This document shows, piece after piece, positions 23,468 to 36,818 of a stretch of DNA of 64,000 nt. Origin of the DNA: Purshia tridentata (taxonomy: Eukaryota > Streptophyta > Magnoliopsida > Rosales > Rosaceae); assembly GCA_003254885.1 (NCBI GenBank), contig QANT01006002.1:1-64000 (forward strand), written 5' to 3'. Each line of letters opens with the position of its first letter. Within the stretch, counting starts at the first letter, position 1. A program made the translations under genes and the position numbers. A model generated the notes under the pieces. It was not told where the DNA came from and did not search any database. It saw nothing but the letters and a program-made list of their open reading frames with translations.

Positions 23468-25734
23468 ATGGCTGTGGTTCCAATATGCTACAAATTGCCA
23501 TACAAAGGCACTACCCAACCGATTCATTATGTAATAAGACGAAGTGATAAAGATTTTCTGTGTCATTGTATTCCTACTCCTAAGGATTTGAGATGTTTTC
23601 CATCAATATCCAGAGATATGTGCATGAATTGGCATTCTGCATATCTTTATACTGATATTTTAACTAAAATGAAGACAAGAGGGTCAAGTGCATCATCTAA
23701 AGGATCAATTTTGGATAATAATTCACCAAAACAAAATCTTGGCACGGTTTGGTATGCATTGGATTCTAGGACGAAGGGGAAGCAGTTCAAGCAGTTGAGG
23801 TCCTTAGATTCTTATTTTGAAAAGCTCCATAATGGCACAAATCTGCCTGTAGCTGATTCACACAAGACAAGGGAGCCACTCAATAGAGATGGCCATTTGG
23901 GATCAAAGAAGGGGTTGGAGTCTCTTGATGCGTATCTTGGCAAACTTAATAAAGGTAAAAGTATCTTCTATCTTATATGTGGTGATCAACACTGTGTAGT
24001 TACTTTTAGCAAGGACATTTAATCTTTTTTTTTATTTTTATTACCTCAATTGCAGACTTAGAAACTTATACCTCATCTACTTCAGATGATCTTGCTACTG
24101 AAGACGGTCCAATTCCAAAGCCCTTATCCATCAATCAAGATTCTGAAAGAGGTGATGAGATGAAACTGAAGAGGTACAGAAATGCTATAAGTACAAGTGA
24201 TGGCCATGGTCCAGAGAGTTCTCAAGATTTACTGCAGTACAATGAAATCTCTGATCTCTACTTAATGTAAGACCCTGCTCTTTCTAAATTATAATATTTG
24301 ACTCTGCCGTAGCTAGTTTTATAGCTGATATGTTTCTTAATCATAATCAAGATGAAAATCTGGTAGCTAACATTCTTGTTTGTTCATTTCTTGGTTGCAG
24401 AAGTATATTGGCTTCTATAAACATTGCAGTTTTTCTGTTTGATATTGCAAGTCCAGTTAGGAATTCTGACTTAGAGCTCTTCTCTCTTCCTTTATTATAT
24501 GGAGCAAAGATAAATCATTTGATCCTGGTTGGAGAATGGTGGAGGCTAGTGACACCGATGTTTCTGGTACAAGATTGACAACTGGGTTCGTGTTTCCATT
24601 CTGTTCCCGTTTGACATTAACTTTTGATAATAGCAGTTGTGATAAGTTGCATCAAGTATTTTAGGACCTTCAATTTAATGTGAAAATATTAAAGGGTTAT
24701 CACTGAATTGCAGAGTATGAAAAATTATGAATGATATGATGCATGAACTGGGTTCAATTTTTTGGTTGTTGGTATTATGCAGCATATGCATGTTTGTGTG
24801 TAACTGTGTATATGATTGGTTCATAATTTCAAATAAGGTCCTCTTAGAAACATTTGGTATATGCAGCACTCAGGAATTCTTCACATAGCCATTGGTTGTT
24901 GGGGGCTTGTAACATTTGGGCCTAAGGTTTGCAGAGGCTATGGTTCATTCACATTTTTCTTGATTTATATACTTGGAGGAATCTCTGGCAACCTGATTAG
25001 CTTTCTTCATACACCAGACCCAACTGTTGGTGGGACGGTAAAAAGCTCCAACTTCTTTTCTTTTTGTTTTTTCTTGTTCTGTAAATTTCCACTTCTTGAT
25101 GTATCATATGAACTATCACTTCATTGATGTTGAATGCATAAGCCTACACCATTTCAGCTTAACTTAGTTTGAAAATTTTCTCCTCTCCCTATATTAAGTC
25201 CATAAAGTTGATAACAGGGACCAATATTTGCCGTGATCGGAGCTTGGCTCAGTTATCAGATCCAAAACAAAGACATACTTTCAAAGGATGTTTCAGACAG
25301 TATGTTCCAAAAGGCAGTAATTACTACAGCTCTTAGTTTCACATTGAGCAGTTTTGGTCCAATTGATGACTGGTAAGGTTAAAACTTAAAAGCAAGCCAA
25401 GTATATGAGAAAAATCAAAACTTATTAGTCAAAACTTTAGTGATTTCAAATTTGATTCTTACACCCTTTGTTGGGTAAATGTTGCAGGACACATTTTGGA
25501 GCTGCATTAACAGGTGTAGCATATGGGTTTTTGACATGCCCAACGGTTCAACTGGATGATGCATCATCATCTTCAAGAAGTGGTCAAGAGGAAGGGATCA
25601 CACTTGTCAGACGCAATGCTGATCCTTGCAAATCACTTTTTTTCTTCACTGTATTTGTTCTTGTTTTAAGCTCTTTGCTTTTCTTTGTTGAACCTCCACT
25701 CAACGCCATAGCATCAGACAGTTTTTCTCTGTAG
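23468..25734 (+). CDS. RBL9: Plastid rhomboid-like protein (RBL9-like), probably inactive
   Basis: Six exons, 23468-23954, 24056-24266, 24401-24566, 24867-25037, 25218-25372 and 25488-25734, give 478 aa. The N-terminal 230 residues are hydrophilic, with a duplicated LGS/LRSLDSYFEKL-like motif (LRSLDSYFEKLHNGTNLP, then LESLDAYLGKLNKG). After that come six to seven membrane segments of the rhomboid fold, starting SILASINIAVFLFDI and including GEWWRLVTPMFLHSG and LIYILGGISGNL. Rhomboid proteases cut inside membranes with a Ser-His dyad. Here the Ser position of the GxSG motif is Thr345 (VGGTGPIFAVIGAW), while the His is kept (His399 in DDWTHFGAAL). Overall similarity is to Arabidopsis RBL9, a chloroplast member, from memory. 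I saw no clear classical transit peptide. The start ATG directly follows a splice acceptor, and an earlier in-frame ATG exists only in the presumed intron. Confidence 0.88.
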
Positions 25735-26071
25735 GACAACATAATATTTACTGAAGGCCTTAGTTTCTAATCGTTCAATTTTGTCAGTGTTTATTAGATT
25801 TTATCATAGTAATTTACATTTACGCTTGACGACGCCGCTTCTCTGTGATGTAATGCGAGTGACTTTTTGATCCACACGACTCCCAAGGTAAAGGCACCAT
25901 ATGCTCGTAAGACTGACACGTTTGTAGTTGAGTTGCTAACAACAAACCACGTAATCTTGTCTTTTCTTCCATCAACTTGAATGAATGATCGCCTTTAATA
26001 AAGCTCTGTGAGTCACTCTGGCTATGTGTTGTGCTTGGCTGCTCTGCTTGAGCTAGCTAGATTTGACATTA

Positions 26072-26908
26072 ATGGCGGTCGGAAGGGGTGGTAGAGGCTT
26101 AATGGGTCCTCTTCTAGCAATGAACTTGGTGGTCTATCTCATCATGCTTTGCCTGGGCGGATGGTCCGTTGATAAATACATCGATGGGGAGCAAAATCAC
26201 CCTCGTAACTATGCTCTCTCTCTCTCTTTTTCCTTGTCCTTTCACAACCCACACACACAACAACACATGGTTAATTCAGTTGGGTTTTGTGCTCTGAGGA
26301 GTTTTGAAGTGTTTGGTCTCTCTGTCTCTCTGAATTACTTGTACAGATTTGGGAGGGAATCCATCGACAAGCTTTATGTTGATCTTTGCATTGATGGCTG
26401 GGGTGGTTGGGGTTTGTTCTGTGCTTTTTGGGTTGATGCATCTTCGTGCATGGAGAAGTGATAGTTTAGCTGGTGCAGCTTCTTTAGCTATCATATCATG
26501 GGTTATCATAGCTCTTGTTTTTGGGTAATTCACTGTCACCTTTTCACGAAAAGCAAAATTATTATTGACTTTGATAATTTTCTTCTTTCCAATCTTTTTC
26601 TCTTTGATGCAGTGTGGTATGTAAGGAAATCATATTAGGTGGGCACAGAGGAAAACGATTGGTAAGAGGATTTTAGCTGATATAAATTTACATATACGAT
26701 GTTCTTTGGTGTTGGAAGCAAAAATATTTGATTAAACTAACTTTAGGACTTATCCTAATGAATTGGTGATTTGCAGCAAACATTGGAAGTCTTTATTGCA
26801 ATATCACTACTAAGTCAACTACTGTACCTGGGGCTACTGCATGCTGGGTTGTTTAGCGGCAGATATGGACCAGGTGGAGCTGCCATGGGCCATGCACCTG
26901 TTTTCTGA
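26072..26908 (+). CDS. AWPM-19-like plasma membrane protein
   Basis: Four exons, 26072-26204, 26347-26524, 26613-26661 and 26777-26908, give 163 aa. The protein has four hydrophobic helices: LLAMNLVVYLIMLCLGGW, FMLIFALMAGVVGVCSVLFG, LAGAASLAIISWVIIALVFG and VFIAISLLSQLLYLGLLHAG. Between them are the family signatures WSVDKYIDG and HLRAWRSDSLA. The length and layout match the AWPM-19 family, plasma membrane proteins linked in several plants to ABA response, cold and desiccation tolerance. The gene lies 337 bases after the rhomboid gene on the same strand. The start is ATG 26072; the frame stays open slightly upstream but without another ATG in good context. Confidence 0.9.
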
Positions 26909-26961
26909 CTCGTGTCCCTATCGGTAGGTGTAAATTAAGTACCTAAGGAACTTTCTCTGTC

Positions 26962-26995
<34 letters not shown>

Positions 26996-27346
26996 TGTGC
27001 GCGCGCGCGCGTTTGTGTATACAAGGACCTTGCATAAATGATATATGTCCATTCTACATTTTGCTTGGCTGAGCATCCAAAGGCACACAAAACAACCACA
27101 GCTCCCCAGGACCCACATTTTATTAAACCAATCTCCATAAGCAAACAATGGCAACAGAAGCATTTAAGATTGGAGAGATTGATGAAATCTTATCACACTC
27201 ACCTATAGATCTAGTTGAACTGTCCTACCTCCTATTATATTGATGTGCTATTAGTTCATCTTAAACAATACACTTAGTTATACAGAACCAACATCAAATT
27301 ATTCTTGTTACCAGACAAATTCTGTAATAGAAGTTCATCACAGTTT
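26909..27346. repeat. Convergent 3' region with compound microsatellite
   Basis: This separates the AWPM-19-like gene from the convergent RCC1 gene. At about 26958-27013 a GT run passes into (GA) and then (GC) dinucleotides, a compound microsatellite likely inside the AWPM-19 3'UTR. No gene was recognised in the rest. Confidence 0.7.
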
Positions 27347-30300
27347 TCATTCCTCAGCTTTCCATTCTACTATAGCCAGAGTATGGCGTCCTCCGCAAGC
27401 AACAAGTTTGGCAATCCAATGCCCATTCGCTGCAGAGTCGGTGACAGATGTCGGAGGAGGGATGTTGATGGGAACCTCCATTGGTTGACCAGTTGTCACC
27501 TTCCTTCCATATCCAAGTCGTCCATGGTCACCTCGACCAAACTGCCAATAACAAGAAAAGTTAGAAACTGAAGTTCATCCAGAGCATTCAGTTATCCTTC
27601 AACTGTAATGCCGCTGGCATTAGTAAAAAATTTCTTACTGAGAACATGCGCCCATCACGCGTTAATGCAACCGAATGAGTGCCTCCACATGACACCTACA
27701 TAATAAATAAACACAATCCATCTCAAACTGTTGAAAAGAAATGAGAATATGGCAAGTGTGCAGGATTTTTTAAAGCATTCGAAAAAAGAAATACAATTAA
27801 AGCAATGCATAACAGTAAAATTTTATACTATTACTTCGTTTGTAGACCATCACTAAAATTATGATTTTGCTGTTTGGTCAAATCATGAAGAAGCCTTGTG
27901 CACGAGGGTCAATCTCAGAATGTAGGGAGAGATTGTAACTCTTAACCACTTGGGTCTTAAAATTTCACCGCCAAGAGAAGAAGGCATAGTGTGCCAAAAT
28001 TGATAGTAAATTTGTTAAATAAGATACCAGGATATGTCTTCCCTAATCCCTGATATCTCACACTAACAACCAGTACGCGCCATATCTAATCTATCTATTT
28101 ATATTCAACCAGGTCTCCCAAACACCATGCAGTCTAAGTTGTCCAACTAAGCTATTTAGAGAAGTGGAGAGAAATAAACTATATATGATACCTGAACGAT
28201 ATCCTCCCCAGCTAAAAGATGAACCTTTTGGGGCACCATTTTACTGCTTTTATCATTATCGCCAAATCCAAGCCTCCCATGTTCCCCTCGTCCCCAACCA
28301 TACACCTGCAATAAAATGACATAGGCAAAGGAATAAGGTCCTCTGATACACACTCTCTTTAGGGAGGGCGCGAGGAAGGGAGTAATCACCTCTCCATCAT
28401 CTGTTAGTGCAGTAGAATGCCATCCTCCAGCAGCAATATCCACCTAGAGGTGCAGAAAGTTAAAAAAACATATAACAAATTATAAACATATGAATAATCA
28501 TCTAGTTACAAACATGAAACCATGAAGACACAAAAGCCACAGATGATCACATTATTAGCTTCCTGGTTACACCAAAATAACAAAATCGGAGACGAGCAAG
28601 TCAAATATTAGAAAAAACGAGAATAGGATTAAAAAACCAAGGCTCCAATTTCTGCATGGCTCCATCTATAGAGGCACCATGGTACGTGGCAAATGAATCC
28701 CAAGGCTGTATCACTATCACCAAGCCCAAACATTAGCGACTAACTGCCACATAGGTGGCAACTCTATAGATGCCCCACCCCTGCCTTATGACTAAGCACA
28801 TTTTTCATACCAAACCATCTCATGCAACTGGATCTGCTAACTTATAGTTTGTATAAATTTTTATACAGGGACAAAATGGTCTACAAAGAGTCCAAAACAA
28901 CTTCCTATAAGAACACAATTACAAAGAAATACAACTAGGTCTGGATAACAGTACACATAAGTGGATAATATATACTTTAAGGCACAAATTCAAATTAAAT
29001 TGAGATACTCATACATGGTGTACTAAGCAGGAAGGAAAATGAAAAAAAATAGATAAAAATACAATGTGATAAATACCAAAGTAAGACCAGCAAGCCCTTG
29101 GACAGGAATAGGTTGTGACCTTGGCTGGGTATCCCCAGTTCCGAGTTGTCCATATTCGTTGTTACCCCATGCCCATAAAGTACCATCTTCTTGGAGAGCC
29201 AAATTATGAAATGCCCCTACTGAAATGAGCCTCACTGCATGCAGGCCTTGTACTCGCACAGGTATTGAAATTTGTTTTCTGAAAATTAGAAGAAATTGTA
29301 GGATAAATAACTTTACGACGAGTTCTCAATTACAATCATGCAGGTAGTTATCATAACATGAAAGGAGTTAATATAGTACAATCCAGCAGGTAGGCATTTC
29401 TCTAATGCAGGAAAGATGCTTAAAAAAAATTGACAGAGTCAAGTCCAATGGCACCATACATGTCTCCAGGAGGCCATGGTTGACCCCATGTCCATACTTC
29501 CCCTTCACGTGTAAGCACCACAGAGTGAGTACCTCCAGCAGCTACCTGTGACATTTAGAACACATCAAATACAACTCTATGAAAGAGATGTCACTTGAGA
29601 ATGACTTGCTGGGCACATCTCCAACCCAGTAATGATGACCATGGAAACTAATACAAATTGCATGATAATAGGTACTATGCTGATAGTTTCCTTATTTAAA
29701 TCAGCATGAAATACTGGCTTCAACTGATTTTTCATTTCAAAGGGGAACTTGATATCCATTTCTGAAACTCAATGATCATGCTACAAGAGTATGGAGAGAG
29801 ATTACAACGGGATGCCATAATCATTTATACTGGGAAAAGAATAATATTCTACTGAGAAACGAGGGCATACCGCATCCAACAATTCATGTTGTGCAGGTCA
29901 ATGTTCTGCACTTGGCACGAACAACTTACCTGGCGAACTACAAGTTTCGGCGCACAGCGCTGAGGAATGATTATATCCCTTCTCAGAGGTCTACCAGTGT
30001 CGCGTTCAGGTTCTTCACCACACTGTCCATACTCATTTCCACCTGCACCAAAACAACTTTGTAACTCAGACTGATCAAAATAACTTCGTCTTGTTCAACA
30101 CCCTCAAGACAGCCAAAAAAATCTCTACTTGGCAGCAGAATAAATAAAGGAGCTACATTTTCACTTCTATTGCATTCTAAATAATGAAAACAAGAAAACC
30201 GAATTTTATGAAAGAGCTAGTTATCCAAAATATTCACAATAAACAAAGAAAGAAGAAAGAAAAGATTATTACATACCCCAGGCATAAGCGCGGCCTTGAT

Positions 30301-30962
30301 CATCAACAGCCAAACAATGCCACCCACCAATAGCAGCCTATATTCCAAACAAACCTCTAATCAAATTCGAGGAAAATTATACCAATAACTAACAAAATTC
30401 CTATTTCCAAAGCCAAACATGGTTATGGTGGTATTTGTATTACCTGAACAATTTTCGCATTGGCAAGAGCCTTAACCTGGCTTGGAATGCTCTCAGTCTT
30501 GGTCTCTGGAGGGTGCCCCAAGGTTCCTCTTTGGTTCCAACCCCATGTAAACAACTAGTACCCAGTTCAAAAACAAACAAAAGAATCCAAATTTCACACA
30601 GCTAAAACTGAAACCGCCAAATACTTAAGAGAGTGATAAAAAAGACAAAATGAGAAGAATAAAGAAGCAGATAAAGGGAGGGACCCACCTTGCCATTTTC
30701 GCAAATGGCGAGTGAGTTTCGGCTACCAGCGACAACTGAGCGGACACTCTGGGACTCGAGGGCTTTGACAACGCACACCCTTTCTTTCTCCTCGTTGTTC
30801 CCGATTCCTAGTTGTCCATCTTCTCCCGAGCCCCTGTACAAGACAAATACAAGGAAACGTGTTTTACTCTATTTGTGCGGCTAACAAACCATAATAGCAT
30901 AGTGAAAGAGAGAGAGAGAGGTAGAGCATAGACCAAGTGATAATGACACTGTCAGATGCCAT
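27347..30962 (-). CDS. RCC1-repeat beta-propeller protein
   Basis: Eleven exons on the minus strand: 30962-30934, 30833-30689, 30554-30444, 30337-30277, 30042-29930, 29545-29460, 29278-29077, 28443-28390, 28305-28192, 27695-27639 and 27541-27347. They give 388 aa. The whole protein is a seven-bladed RCC1 propeller with repeats such as WGSGEDGQLGIG, WGWNQRGTLG, WGGNEYGQCG, WGNNEYGQLGTGD, GRGEHGRLGFGD and GRGDHGRLGYG, each followed by a GG.HS-type segment. It closely matches the Arabidopsis gene I remember as At5g16040. It is related to UVR8, but residues specific to UV-B sensing were not established. Exact function is unknown; chromatin or GTPase-exchange roles occur in the wider family. The start is MASDSVIITW, in the short first exon. 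Confidence 0.93.
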
Positions 30963-32272
30963 GGGAGCTTGAAAGAGTGCTTGTATGGAAGCAGAGAAGA
31001 GTCTAAAGGCAGCAGAGAAGTGTGAGCAGAGAGCCGCGCACTGTGTTTATATAAGCTTTTTAGATGCTACTGCAATTTGGGCAGTGGAACCGGATTCCAA
31101 AAATGCGTCAGTGGTGAGCCTCCTTCAAACGACGCCGTATTTCACACAATACATATGATCAGCTTTTAGATGACATGAACACGGTTAAAATTGTCTGATG
31201 CATTTTAGTCGTTCATAAAAATTTTTTTTTTATTTGTTATAAGGAGGAATCAAACCTAAAATATGGTCTATACTTCATCCTACTTATGCTGCTTGAGAAA
31301 AGGTTCATGGACATGTTTAATTCATATTGAATGCAATGATTTAATATCAAAACATTAAGCTTATATCCTCATTAAAATCGTTATGTACGCTAATGAACAA
31401 TGTTATTTCATATTTTAACATTCATTGTACTTTGAATGATTTAACTCAGAGATCATGTTGAGGCAACACTACTCGCATAAACTTTGAATGATATACAAAG
31501 GCAAGCGATCGTGTCTAACATTTGATGCTCAGAGAGATCGAACCAAAGACTGTGGATCAAGAGGTCAATGAAACATTGAAAAGATTGGTCCATTAACAAA
31601 GCAAAATTAAAATACTCTGCTCTTCCATCAAGTGAAATGCTTACACATCTTGCACTACAGATGACTACATAAATAAGGATTTATGTATTTATTAGCCTGA
31701 ATTTTAGTGTCCATTACGTGGGGATCACGATGATCACAAATGGATAAAAAATACTTGAGCAATTGAGATTCATATGCTGACGTCCCAACAATAATCAATT
31801 GTAAGGTGCATGATTGCGAGCTACAATGGCACTGAGTAACTACGAAGCTCAGCCAAATTGGACAAAGCAAAGAGGATTTAACTTTGACACAGTCCTCTCG
31901 CACCAAACAAAACACAACAGTGAAAGAAGAAGAATAAAATACAAAGCAGCACGGCTACACAATGTTCAGATAAAAATAACACCAACATTGCAAATCAGAA
32001 GATACATTAAAAACCACTAATTTTTAACACTAATCATATAGCACAGCACTCAAAGCACTGAAGCAAATTCTTCTGACCAATTATAAAAGCAATTTTGCGA
32101 TCTGTTGGAATACTCCAACCCTAAAGCTGGAATATTTCAACCCTAAGCGCTGCCGCACTCAAGATCGTCAAGTTCATAGAGAAATGAGAAATCCTGCTAC
32201 AACCCACATGGCATCTATTACAAAGGTCCCAAATAAAGGTACACAGTACACATTTCCTATGAACCAGAGTCG
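30963..32272. other. Intergenic region upstream of RCC1 and downstream of 14-3-3
   Basis: The first 100 bases hold the RCC1 5'UTR and a TATA box. Around 31230-31310 is a patch (ggaggaatcaaacctaaaatatgg...) resembling tRNA-derived or LTR repeat sequence that recurs in plant genomes. From about 31650 comes the extended 3'UTR of the 14-3-3 gene. No further gene was recognised. Confidence 0.45.
31046..31053 (-). promoter_or_regulatory. TATA box of the RCC1 gene
   Basis: On the minus strand TATATAAA lies 84 bases before the RCC1 start codon at 30962. This fits a transcription start near 31015 and a 5'UTR of about 55 bases. Confidence 0.6.
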
Positions 32273-34054
<1,782 letters not shown>

Positions 34055-34340
34055 GTTTGCTATGTAAAGCTAATTCTAAAAACCTGGAATTAATTCAAGA
34101 ATTATCAGTTGAAGGCATGATCCATATATACAGATGCATACACGTAGAACCAGCCATCATACAACAAATCATACCAATTACATACAAAACTACCAATCAA
34201 GAGAGTATCAGAATATAAAACAGTAGGTCAGATCTGTTGACGCAAACTCAGAGCATATTACAATTATGTGAAAATATTTTAATCCCTTAAAAACCGAGAG
34301 TAAAATTTACATTGTTGACTACATTCCTTTAATGAATTCT

Positions 34341-34737
34341 TTAGCATCCAAACAGATCGGGATCCTGATCCTATTAGCTATAAAGCGTATTAAAGTAATC
34401 ATCCCACACTCACTCTCAACTTGGCCGAATAGTAATTTCCAAGCTTTACGTTTAGTGAAACCTCAAAAATCCACATCCTTTCCCCCCCTTTCAAAAAATA
34501 CATTTTTCTTAAATGATTCAAAAACCCTTTCCCAGCAACTTCATTCCTTTACATAAATTTTATCAGCAACCAAACAGATCATGATCCTGCTTCTCTTAGC
34601 AAGCAATAATCTCACTTTCAACTTGGCCAACTAGTAATTTCCAAACTTTATTTAGTGTAACCCAAAGATCCCCATTTTTCCCCTCTTTCAAAAAACACAT
34701 TTTTCTTGATAGATTCAATAACACTTTCCCAGCAACC
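34341..34737. repeat. Tandem duplication inside the 14-3-3 5'UTR intron
   Basis: Copy one (34341-34539) and copy two (34561-34737) share, in the same order, caaacagatc, tcaacttggcc, agtaatttccaa, cttt.tttagtg, cccctttcaaaaa, acatttttctt and tttcccagcaac. The copies differ by many substitutions and small gaps, so the duplication is not recent. The location is inferred to be within the leader intron. Confidence 0.8.
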
Positions 34738-35477
34738 AAACGAGCCGTGAATGAAAATCGTATCAGTCCCACGATCAAATCAACTATCATATGCTTAAAT
34801 CGGATCAGATCAAACCACAAACGCATGAATCCCTAAAGGAAATAAAATAAAAACAAATCGTAACCCTAGATCTCAGACAAACAACACTCAAACACACAGT
34901 AAATCAACAAAAGGAAAAAAAAAAAAAACTTTAATCCAAATCAGAAGATGAAACCCTAACATAACCCTAGCCCTTAGAGAAGTATAGCGTGCGTACCTCT
35001 CTGGTCCACAACGATGAAGAAGATCTAAGCTCGTAAAATGGAAATTGGGAAACGGGTGGGGGCTTAAAATGGTCGACACGAGGAGTGGACGACAGGCAGG
35101 TCCAATGAGAAGAAGACACGTGGTGGGTGGCGGAGATTCCGTGGAGTTTATTTTGGAGTGACCACACTGGCGTTGACTGTCAACGCAATCTCTCTCTCTC
35201 TCTTTGTATGCCTTGTTGGAGTGATTGTCGTTGATATTATTGCTTGCTTTGCTTAGAGTGGGCCTTGTGGGGACGGACGGACGGAGTTGACGGCTTTCCT
35301 AAATCTAAAAATTTTAAGGCTTGGCGACAAGAATCACGCTACCGAGTACCGTGTTGTGGTTGTTGCCAAACGACACTGCGCTGTGCTCACGGTGTTTTTT
35401 CAGTTTAGTCAAACGTTCAATAATTGGCATTTGGTGAACAGCAAGCTTCATGCTTTATTTTGGGTTGAAATTAAGAC

Positions 35478-35550
35478 TTCTGTGGAAGTTTAATGCTTGC
35501 TTTGTTTTGTCAAATATACATATTTATGTGGAGGTTTAATGCTTGCTTTT
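35478..35550. repeat. Short direct repeat
   Basis: The phrase tgtggaagtttaatgcttgc at about 35481-35500 recurs as tgtggaggtttaatgcttgc at about 35527-35546. It is a 46-bp-period two-copy repeat in the region between the divergent 14-3-3 and CMC1-like genes. Confidence 0.75.
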
Positions 35551-35923
35551 AAAAATATATATTAGTTTTGGAGCAAGAGGGAAGTCGCCCATAATTGTCA
35601 ATTCAACTTATGGGTGCACATTATATTAGAAAATCCGATTTCGATCCAAAAATTGCCGAATCAAATTCAAAATTTGAATGGCTGAAATTTGAATTCCAAT
35701 CTAAAATATCAAAAAGACATTTCAATATAATAATTATAATTATTTTTTAAAAAAATTTATTTTTTATTAATCAACTAATGTTCATAAATTTTAAACTCAT
35801 AACCTATTTCGATAAATATAAATTTTGTATTATTCACTAGACCAAATAGTCACTAGTAAATTTTTTTTGAATTTATATCTATATTTATATTAAATAATTT
35901 AGTTGGTCTTTTACTAATTTGTA

Positions 35924-36233
35924 TTTGTACATTGACTGAATTAGGTTTGTACTTTAACTATCTTGCGTTTGTATCTCAATGAAATCATACTCGTACCTTT
36001 ACTAACTTCTTATGTATATTGACTAAATTAGGTTTGTACCATGGCTAAATTACGTTTGTACCTTCACTATTTTACGTTCGTACTTTGACTAATTGTGTTT
36101 ACGTCTTAACTAAATTGGATTGGTACACTGACTAAATTGCATTGTATCTTGTGTAAGTTACAGTGTAACTAAGTTTGTATATTAACTATATTGTGTTTGT
36201 ACCTTGACTATATTGTGCCTGTTCTTTGACTAC
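35924..36233. repeat. Degenerate minisatellite of about 22 bp
   Basis: About 14 head-to-tail copies of a unit close to tttgtaccttgactaaattagg fill roughly 310 bases. Examples are tttgtaccatggctaaattacg and tttgtaccttcactattttacg. The unit length is not a multiple of three and stops are frequent, so it is not a coding repeat. It lies 0.6 kb before the CMC1-like gene and about 0.9 kb before the presumed 14-3-3 transcription start on the other strand. Confidence 0.8.
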
Positions 36234-36818
36234 AACATTAACTAAGCTTTTTCCTTTTTCCTTTTTGTTGGATGTGGGTAAATAACTTTTATTTTATTTT
36301 ATTAAAATATGGTATATAACTTAAGATTGCTTATTTATTTATTTTATAAAAACAAAGGATTGGGCCTAATTCAGTGCGGATTTGAACGTCTTTGAAATGA
36401 TTCAGAGACTCGGTCCATCAAAACCTAAAAGTGGATTAAGATTTAAGGCCTATGCCCTAGCATTCAGACCTGGAAACTACTCTCACCCGCCGGTGACGAA
36501 TCAGCTAATGTCATTACTACGAATAAGTCTATAACTTTGCTCAGTGCTCAGAGTCTGCAACTAAGTCTCTCCTCTTCTGTAGCTGAGAGACCCGAGGGCC
36601 GAGACCGACACAGATTATTCGATGGGATACATACAGGAAGCACGTGAGAATCACGTGAAGAAGAAGGTAGAAGAAGGTATATAATATATTCAGAGCTCAA
36701 AGTCTAGGGGCTCAACAACCACTCTTTTTCTTCTTTCTTTTTTTCTTTTTTTGATGGTTCAAATTCAAAATATATAATCTGGGTTGTGAATTACTGCTAC
36801 ACAGCATTGCGGAGCAAA
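36234..36818 (+). promoter_or_regulatory. Promoter and leader region of the CMC1-like gene
   Basis: A TATA-like stretch, TATATAATATA, lies at 36679-36689, 130 bases before the ATG. A pyrimidine-rich leader (ctttttcttctttctttttt) at 36723-36742 follows. No other gene was recognised. Confidence 0.45.
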
